This document shows positions 57,738-64,000 of a stretch of 64,000 nucleotides of DNA, piece after piece. The DNA comes from Entonaema liquescens (taxonomy: Eukaryota; Ascomycota; Sordariomycetes; Xylariales; Xylariaceae). The notes under the pieces are model-generated. The model saw only the letters and a list, made by a program, of their open reading frames with translations, had not been told where the DNA came from and did not search any database. How positions within the stretch are numbered: the stretch's first letter is position 1; each line of letters opens with the position of its first letter. Made by a program: the position numbers and the translations under genes. The stretch spans positions 1,736,001 through 1,800,000 of the forward strand of contig CADCSX010000007.1 of assembly GCA_902805475.1 (NCBI GenBank). Reading direction: 5' to 3'.

Positions 57738-59442
57738 CTATAAGCTGATATCGTTTTCGTAAGCGGCCACTCCCCCACCGTTTTCGTTTACTGCTTCAAA
57801 TATAGGTGTAACGGGCCGGCTCTCCCTACGAAGTAAGCTGATGCTATCCCGATCGGCTATGTACTCGCTATCAGCGTAGCCTAAGAGGGACTCGATCTGT
57901 GTGCTCCGGTGTCCCTTGATTCGGGCAATCTCGGGAGCCGCATAGTTAACCAGTGCTCTGCCGATTTCGACCCCTGGGCCCTCCCAGAGTTTCCCATCCG
58001 GACCCGGTTCCGATCGCCTTTCTACCACCACAATACGGACAGCTTCCTGCTGTGCAAAGTTTCCTTCTACGTCCAGGACGCCAACTGGTAGGAGGCCGGC
58101 TTTATCTGAAAGGGCACGGTGGGCGCCAACATCGATATATATCGTGCCGTGCGGGGCTAAGCCGTGAAGGATCCAAAAGTAACGATCTCTAATAGGTTGT
58201 GAGAGAGGAAGGAATCGCGTGTGCAACGGTGGCTTTTCTAGAGCCTCAAGGGCTAGAGATACTGTGGATTTAGATAGGGGGTCTTCCGCATCGCTGTCTA
58301 CCACTGGTGTATGTACCGACGAGGTGCATTTCTTGCTAGCTTGCAAGTAGCGAACAATCTTGACGATATTTCCTGGTGACGATGATCGGGTGATGACTGT
58401 GGTGACGCCAGCAGATGTTGCGAGCCTAGCGGCAACGATCTTTGTACTCATGCCACCGGTCCCCAAAGAAGATCCAGCACTAGATACTGAGATTGTGTTA
58501 ATAATAAGATCCACCAATGTTCCGAATAGTCAATATATTACCATCAGCACGGATTGCTCCAATGTCTTCCACCACCTCTATGGGTTTGGCGTCCGAGTGT
58601 GTACGTGGGTTTTTGTCGTACAAGCAGTCGACGTCCGTCATTAGAAATAGGAAGTTGGCGTGGACCATAGCCGCAGTGATGGCTGATAGTGTGTCATTAT
58701 CGCCGAATTTGATCTCAGCAACAGCTAAAGTGTCGTTCTCGTTTACAATGGGTATGACACCCATCTCCAAAAGCTCCAGAATAGTATTCTGGGCGTTGAG
58801 ATATTTCGTCCGCTATGCCACCCTGTCAGCAAGCCATTCTTTATCGAATATGAGTTTCTCTACTTACATCAGAAATGTCATTCCTAGTTAGGAGAATTTG
58901 GGAGATGGGTTGACGGAGGTGCCCAAACAAGCTATCCCATAGACTCATTAAACGGCATTGGCCAATAGCTGCAAGCGCTCGTAACCTGGATAGATGCTTT
59001 GGTCTTTTGTCGATGTCCATTCGCCGAAGGCCAACTCCAATGGCACCCGACGATACAATGATGACCTTATGACCATCTTTGCGAAGCTTAACCGCTGTCT
59101 CGACAATAAGAGTCAAGATTGATAAGAGAGGTTCATGTGTCTTCTCATCGACGATGGAACTGGTTCCTGGGTGTAAGTTAGTTCAATGTCGACCCATTCG
59201 CTTATGCATCGCTATAAGAATCCAATGCCTAAAGAATAAAAACTCATGCCCAAGACCTCGACTTACCAAGTTTGATAACCACTACAAGTGGCTTAGGGCC
59301 CTTCATGTCTAACAACTCATTAGAGATTACAGCTTAGAGACACGACATTTAGAGAAATAACAAATTGTCAAAACAGCCAACAACTTTTCTTTAACAAATA
59401 AAATCATGACTTACAAGGCGTTAACCCCCCTGGATCTGCCAT
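57738..59442 (-). CDS. PRO1: Glutamate 5-kinase with PUA domain
   Basis: ATP-dependent phosphorylation of glutamate, first step of proline synthesis, cytosolic, feedback-inhibited by proline in the family. Five exons on the minus strand: 59415-59442, 59267-59308, 58868-59166, 58542-58812 and 57738-58486; 462 residues. Seen: the amino-acid-kinase start VVVIKLGTSSIV, the VIIVSSGAIGVGLRRM loop, the GQCRLMSLWDSLFG region, ILLTRNDISD-RTKYLNAQNT across intron 3, PIVNENDTLA with catalytic-site residues, FGDNDTLSA, LMTDVDCLYDKNP, and GTGGMSTKIVAARLATSAG. The C-terminal PUA domain (about 365-445) includes LVNYAAPEIARIKGH. All intron phases close. The first two exons are tiny (28 and 42 bp), so the N-terminus MADPGGLTP is less certain. 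It diverges from ATP23 with 416 bp between. Confidence 0.94.
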
Positions 59443-59858
59443 GGCTTGTCAAGGGCGTGTTGGCGACTTACAGGGAATAATTCTTGTGGAGAACTATACG
59501 ATTTACGGGCAAGCTGAGAGGTCCTTTCCGCTTACACTTCGGTGGAACCCCAGCCGAGATCGGAAATTCTAAAAAAGGCTGATCCGGATCCCGACTCTTC
59601 AACTGCAGGTGCTTGCTACCTACCTAGGTATCTACCCTATACTAAAGGTCAAGTACCATCTTAGGTACCTATTCCGTTATTCCGCGCTAGAACTAACGGG
59701 CCGCAAAAAGATCGCGAGTTGGTACCTAGCTGCTACCCGACCCGGGCTCTGGACTTTAATACCCCGTCAATTCCAGTAAAGTTCCAACATACACACATAA
59801 CCTTGTCTGAAATTTCAACGGGCAAAAAAAAAAAAAAAAAAGACAGATCCATTCCACA
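59443..59858. promoter_or_regulatory. Divergent promoter region PRO1/ATP23
   Basis: Holds CTACCTAGGTA/TAGGTACC palindromic units (59,615-59,665) that recur in other intergenic regions of the window, and an 18-base poly-A run at about 59,824-59,842 just upstream of the ATP23 start. No specific factor site is claimed. Confidence 0.5.
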
Positions 59859-60719
59859 ATGTCGTCACAACCGCAACCGTCAGATCCCCTCCATCCTCCC
59901 CATCTACATCCTCCAATGCACCGCTCCCGCTTCCGCGCAACGTCGAAAACGACCCAGCACGAACCGGCTTCGACCCGCAGACGGCGTGGTGGATCAACTA
60001 CTTCAAGATCCTAACAGGCGGGGTGACGGACGAGGGCAAGTTCCACTACCGCGAGTGGCGGTACCGGGTGCACGAGGAGCGCGACTGCGCGCGGTGCGAG
60101 GAGTTCCGCGACTGGACGTTTGCGCACTCGCCGACCGTGCGCTTCATGCGCGAGAAGATCGAGGCGCTGAACGGGCGTCTGGATAAGGACAACGTCGTGT
60201 GTCGCCGGTGTCCCGCCCGCCTTACGGATGACGGCCAGGTCCACCGCTCGAGCGGCGGCTTTAGTCCCGACCACGGCATCTTGATCTGTGCTAATGAGGT
60301 CCGCAATCGAGGCCATCTAGAGGATACCCTGGCCCATGAGATGGTGCATGCTTGGGACCATTTGAGGTGGAAGGTCGATTGGATGGGTGATAAGGACTTG
60401 AAGCATGCGGCTTGCACAGAGGTAGTATTCTTTCTTCCCAACCATCCCAGGCGTGGAAGTATTTACGGTCTACTAATACATTGTCCTACAGATCCGAGCA
60501 GCAATGTTAAGCGGCGAGTGCAGATGGGCCAGAGAGGCCTGGACGAGAGGGAACTGGAGATTAACGCAGCAATTCCAAGACTGCGTGCGGAAGCGAGCAG
60601 CACAATCCGTCCTCGCACGGCCGAGGTGTAAGGACGATGTACAAGCAGTCAAAGTGGTGAACCAAGTATGGGACTCATGTTTCTCGGACACGCGACCCTT
60701 CGACGAAGTCTACAGATAA
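59859..60719 (+). CDS. ATP23: Mitochondrial inner-membrane protease Atp23, with an apparent one-base frameshift near the start
   Basis: Zinc metalloprotease of the intermembrane space; in yeast it processes and helps assemble ATP synthase subunit 6 (Atp6). Exons 59859-60421 and 60492-60719. Seen: FHYREWRYRVHEERDCARCEE, two CxxC pairs (CARC, CRRC), the metalloprotease motif HEMVH within LAHEMVHAWDHLRWKVDW, then KHAACTE-IRAAMLSGECRWARE across the 70-bp intron, and a conserved end WDSCFSDTRPFDEVYR. The only suitable ATG (59,859, MSSQPQPSDP) is one frame away from the body. One more C in the C4 run at 59,886-59,889 would join the frames into a sensible Ser/Pro-rich leader. Expected length is about 263 residues. 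Either an assembly homopolymer error, a real lesion or an unusual start; the rest of the gene is intact. Confidence 0.82.
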
Positions 60720-60990
60720 AAATAAAACGGATAAAAAGCAAGGAAAGCAACCGAACAAACTCGCTTTTTTGAACGAACGCTGTATTTATCACCTGTACTA
60801 TAAATTACCCTCCTCCCTATGGGAGTCTGGCCAGGCGGCGAATAAAGGTCTGCGTCTGTAACTTTGAATGATTGGTACGCAATAGCAATTGACTCCCCTA
60901 AGCATGCAAATTCCTCAGCCCGATTAATCCATTGCCCAAACGCCTCGCCTTGCCCAAATATACAAGTGAAATCATTCCATTAATTCGTTA

Positions 60991-62317
60991 TTATTCATTA
61001 GAACGATCCTTCTTTTCCCTGTTCGAGGCGCGCTCTCCCCTAATGCAGTGCTTGACAATCCATGGGTGGGTCTGGACTTGTTCCAATGGTATTCTCTTTT
61101 GGGGGTCAAGAACCAGTAGCTATGTTTCTGTGTTAGCAAGATATCCATTGGTCGTGGTATGAGTGGTATAAGCGGTATAAATAGTTGGTTAGCTCTCACC
61201 TTCTTGATAAGATCCCTTGCCTCCGGACTAACAAACGAGGGGATAGTCATGTCTGCCTTGGCAATTCTCCTTTGCGTCATGACCGGCGTGTCCTCAAACG
61301 GAGCTTCTCCCACCAGAAACTCGTACGTCAACACGCCTAAACTCCATAGGTCCACCTTCTCGTCGTAGTAGTTATCCGAGCTGCCGGGCTTAATCATCTC
61401 GGGCGGCAAGTAGTCAAGAGTACCGCACATGGTCTGGCGGCGACTATTCGGTGCGTGAACGCTCCAGCCAAAATCGGAGATCTTAATCTCGCCGTGGATC
61501 CCCATAAGAATGTTCTCCGGCTTGATATCCCGATGGATGACGTGCTTGCGGTGCAGGTATCTCAAGGCGCTCGCCATCTGGGCGATGTACTGCGAAGCCT
61601 TCCACTCGGGGAATCGCTGCTCCCTCCTAAGGTGCTTATACAGCTCGCCCTTACCCGCGAACTCGAGGATCAGGAACACCCGCTTACTATCATGGAAGTG
61701 ACCAAATAGTTGCAGGATGTTGGGATGCCTCAAGTTGCTCTGAATCTCGATTTCTCGTCGAACCTGTTTCTCAACTCGGCCCTGCTCTAGCTCTTTCTTG
61801 TGAAGCACCTTCAAAGCACAGATATAGCCGCTCGTCCGTTCTCGTGCCAGATAAACTCTTCCAAATTTACCTTTCCCTAACGGCTTACCAATCTCAAACA
61901 TGCCAAGATGGAAGTCCTTGGGCATAAATGGTTGGTCAATCAGAGGAGCCGACTTCCTCTCAACTATTTCCTTTTCATCGGACGATACCTTCGATACCGT
62001 TGTGACGGTAGGAAGTGGTTTTCTGGTAGGTGAGGCAGGCGGTGCACCTTTACGTTGTGCAGCCTGTGATGGGAGAGTGACTGTAGTGACGGTGTTTGCG
62101 CTCTGCGCTTGAAGAGCGACCTTGAAGAGATTTGGACGGCTCGAGCTATGTGCTACTTGGGTTGTGCTCCCAATTGTCTATGCGAATCACAGTCAGTTGT
62201 CTAACGATCACACCTAGGGAATATGGCGGTGATGGAACAAACCTTGGGTTTTTGATAATCGTTCTCATCATTAACAGACAAACGCCCAAATTGGGACTCC
62301 AGTGTTCGAGCTGCCAT
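60991..62317 (-). CDS. Aurora kinase (Ipl1/Ark1 type)
   Basis: Mitotic Ser/Thr kinase of the chromosomal passenger complex, correcting kinetochore-microtubule attachment. Three exons on the minus strand: 62243-62317, 61200-62177 and 60991-61119; 393 residues, typical size. Seen: a short disordered N-terminus (1-115, Ser/Thr/Pro-rich), the glycine loop LGKGKFGRVYLAR, the lysine in CALKVLHKKEL, the HRDIKPENIL catalytic loop, DFGWSVHAP, the activation segment with RRQTMCGTLDYLPPEM (threonine-containing), and the Aurora-typical FEIGKPLGKG entry. The last exon supplies LLVLDPQKRIPLEQVQTHPW, completing the kinase C-lobe; without that splice the frame would run into intron sequence. The minus-strand ATG at 61,925 is internal; exon 1 with MAARTLESQFGRLSVNDEN is chosen because the frame stays open back to a clean acceptor. 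Confidence 0.95.
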
Positions 62318-64000
62318 GGTTTCCAGCTTAACGGGCCGCTTGATTATCAAAATGAAGGGCTTTAGGAGAGATATGAGGCTATTCGCTTGTCAATCGGGTG
62401 ACTTTCAAAAAATAGGAATCTGAGTTAATAATTGGAGAAATAAATGCTTGGATTGTTATTAGCAAATAAGCCGTTGTTGACGCAGCAACCATTGGAGATC
62501 CATAATTAGGTCCCCTAAAAATACGCTACAGTGGAGGATCCCTGTCAGACAGGAACGGGTTAGAACGTACACTCCACCCCCTGAAATAATATTAGCGCGA
62601 CCCACTTATCAGTACATAGTAAGGGTGTTTTAGGACTATATCCTAAGGTGCGATTAGTCCGGTAAAACTCCGGTTAATTAATTTAGCTACCTTAATTCTT
62701 ATTAAATTTATTAAATTTATCTAATAATATTATATTACCACGTTATGTGATAGTATATAGTTATATGTAACGAAATTTTCGAAATTTTATATTTAATAAA
62801 ATAGTCAAAAATATATATTTTTTTATTTTTTTTTTAAAAGGGGTTAAATGACGTTGAATTTGGGGCTTGATGTGGTGTGGCTTGCCAAAAGTAGGGAAGG
62901 GTGCTTGTAAAGTTGGAGGCTTAAAAGGAAATTCTTACTTGTTACGATATTTAATTGTGATTTAAGCTAATCTTACGTTACATTTTTACCAGTTTTCCCT
63001 AAGTACTCTTACGGCAGAAAAAGGCTTGCGCAGTACCTTATAGTATGTTTATAATATGTTTTTTTGACGTATGATAGGTTATTTTTTGTAACGTATACAT
63101 TTTACTAGCCCGATCTATACGTCACATGGCTTTTCTTTTGTAGACGCACGGACAAGAAACTAACATTATTTCAGGGGGTGTACTGTACTTATCGTAGCAA
63201 CAGCTATCCGTGTGCATATGAGTAGCGTAGCTTCTTTAGGTATTTTATGAAAACTTACAAATGACCTGGTAATAAATCTTCGAAATTCACTTTTTCATTT
63301 TTTATATCAAGTTTTTAACCTTACCTATGTGTCACTGTATTTAGAAGATAACTCTAAGTACCAGATCGTATTAACAATAGTACAGCTGTGAATAGGCCCA
63401 ACAAGGATCAACATACACTAAGACCCGTTGTTGGCTTCGCATAATTTCCACCCACCCAAACCGCTATTGTGCCTGTGTGCGTGCACACATATACCCCGCC
63501 AGAAACACTACATAGGTACCTTTCCTACCACCTCACCTGCTTTTCCACAGACGCTCATAAAGGCGAATCAATTATTATTCAAGTCGTATTTATGTCAACT
63601 CTATAACACCAGTATTTGTAATATCATTGAAGGTTAGAGAAGCAGTGTTTCTGGCAAAATATATACTTATATGCACAACGCACATAATACATTTTCTCAA
63701 TGTTAGTGAAGCAAGACAATTTAACAAATTGAGAGTAGATAATAATAGATATTTATTAGAGTAAAAAGAAAAAAGCGGCTATAAATATTTGTACGGATAG
63801 AAATCAACTAAAAAGACAGTGATATCCTCTCAATCTGGCTTAAGAAGTTGAGATCAAAATGTCTCTCGATCGTCACTTATAATCTCCAATCCCAATCCAT
63901 GCGATATAGCATATCTATTATCGAAAGCCTGGCAGTCCTACCCTTCCGTAATTCTTTGCGTAACTCTTGCGTAGGTATGTGAATGATTTGCCGGCCAAGT
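62318..64000. other. Intergenic right end of window with a TIR element
   Basis: No supportable gene after the Aurora kinase start. It includes the TIR element at 62,570-63,185. After 63,190 the sequence is AT-moderate with scattered short frames (for example 63,428-63,637) that show no family content. Confidence 0.5.
62570..63185. mobile_element. 616-bp TA-flanked TIR element (Tc1/mariner-like, non-autonomous)
   Basis: The left end CACTCCACCCCCTGAAATAA continues TATTAG; the right end CTAACATTATTTCAGGGGGT continues GTACTG; they are inverted repeats of about 25 bp with few mismatches. A TA dinucleotide sits immediately outside both ends (62,568-62,569 and 63,186-63,187), the target of Tc1/mariner-superfamily elements. 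No transposase frame exists inside. The interior has an AT-rich patch at 62,690-62,840 and a more ordinary right part. Recognised from terminal symmetry only; family not named. Confidence 0.72.

Noticed and set aside
59719..60186. 155-codon plus-strand frame overlapping ATP23
   Set aside because: A shifted frame running through the poly-A tract and the start of ATP23; the real frame carries the metalloprotease motifs.

Overview
The window looks like nuclear DNA of a filamentous ascomycete (Pezizomycotina, probably Sordariomycetes-like, although I cannot fix the class). The genes have short GT-AG introns of about 48-175 bp with CTAAC-type branch sites. The proteins are fungal: TORC2 subunit Sin1, Noc3, Nip7, Pop3, Atp23, Aurora kinase and a GPI cell-wall protein. 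A 20-kb AT block has the transition-only decay expected of repeat-induced point mutation (RIP).

Layout. 1-12.8 kb (ordinary GC): a 5'-truncated aspartate kinase (+), a peroxisomal short-chain dehydrogenase ending in SKL (+), a GPI-anchored Ser/Thr-rich wall protein (-), Sin1/Avo1 (-) and a COMT-like O-methyltransferase (-). 12.8-32.95 kb is the AT block with no readable gene. Hand comparison of both strands resolves it. A reverse-oriented LTR retrotransposon (about 13,085-32,070) is split by three insertions: a second, forward copy of the same family (14,321-20,430), a small TIR element (21,003-21,548) and an unrelated 6.4-kb element (about 23,179-29,632). A second copy of the TIR element lies at the right edge (32,074-32,621). 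33-64 kb (ordinary GC): PRCC-like protein (+), an unrecognised protein (-), a 2,530-residue FAF/USP9X-like deubiquitinase (-), a papain-fold-like protein with a frameshift (+), Pop3-like RNase P/MRP protein (+), a disordered hypothetical protein (+), Noc3 (-), Nip7 (+), glutamate 5-kinase (-), Atp23 (+, frameshifted near its start) and Aurora kinase (-). A 616-bp TA-flanked TIR element follows.

Most genes are housekeeping: amino-acid synthesis (aspartate kinase, glutamate 5-kinase), ribosome and RNA biogenesis (Noc3, Nip7, Pop3), signalling and mitosis (Sin1, Aurora), and protein turnover (deubiquitinase, Atp23). The O-methyltransferase next to the AT block is the most accessory-looking gene.

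The strongest signal is the pair of small TIR elements. One copy keeps about 230 bp of normal sequence inside the AT block, so it acts as a built-in before/after ruler. Aligned to the decayed copy, all differences are transitions, and CpG cytosines are mostly spared while CpA, CpT and CpC are mostly lost. Two genes carry single-base homopolymer-length frameshifts, which may be assembly errors rather than real lesions.
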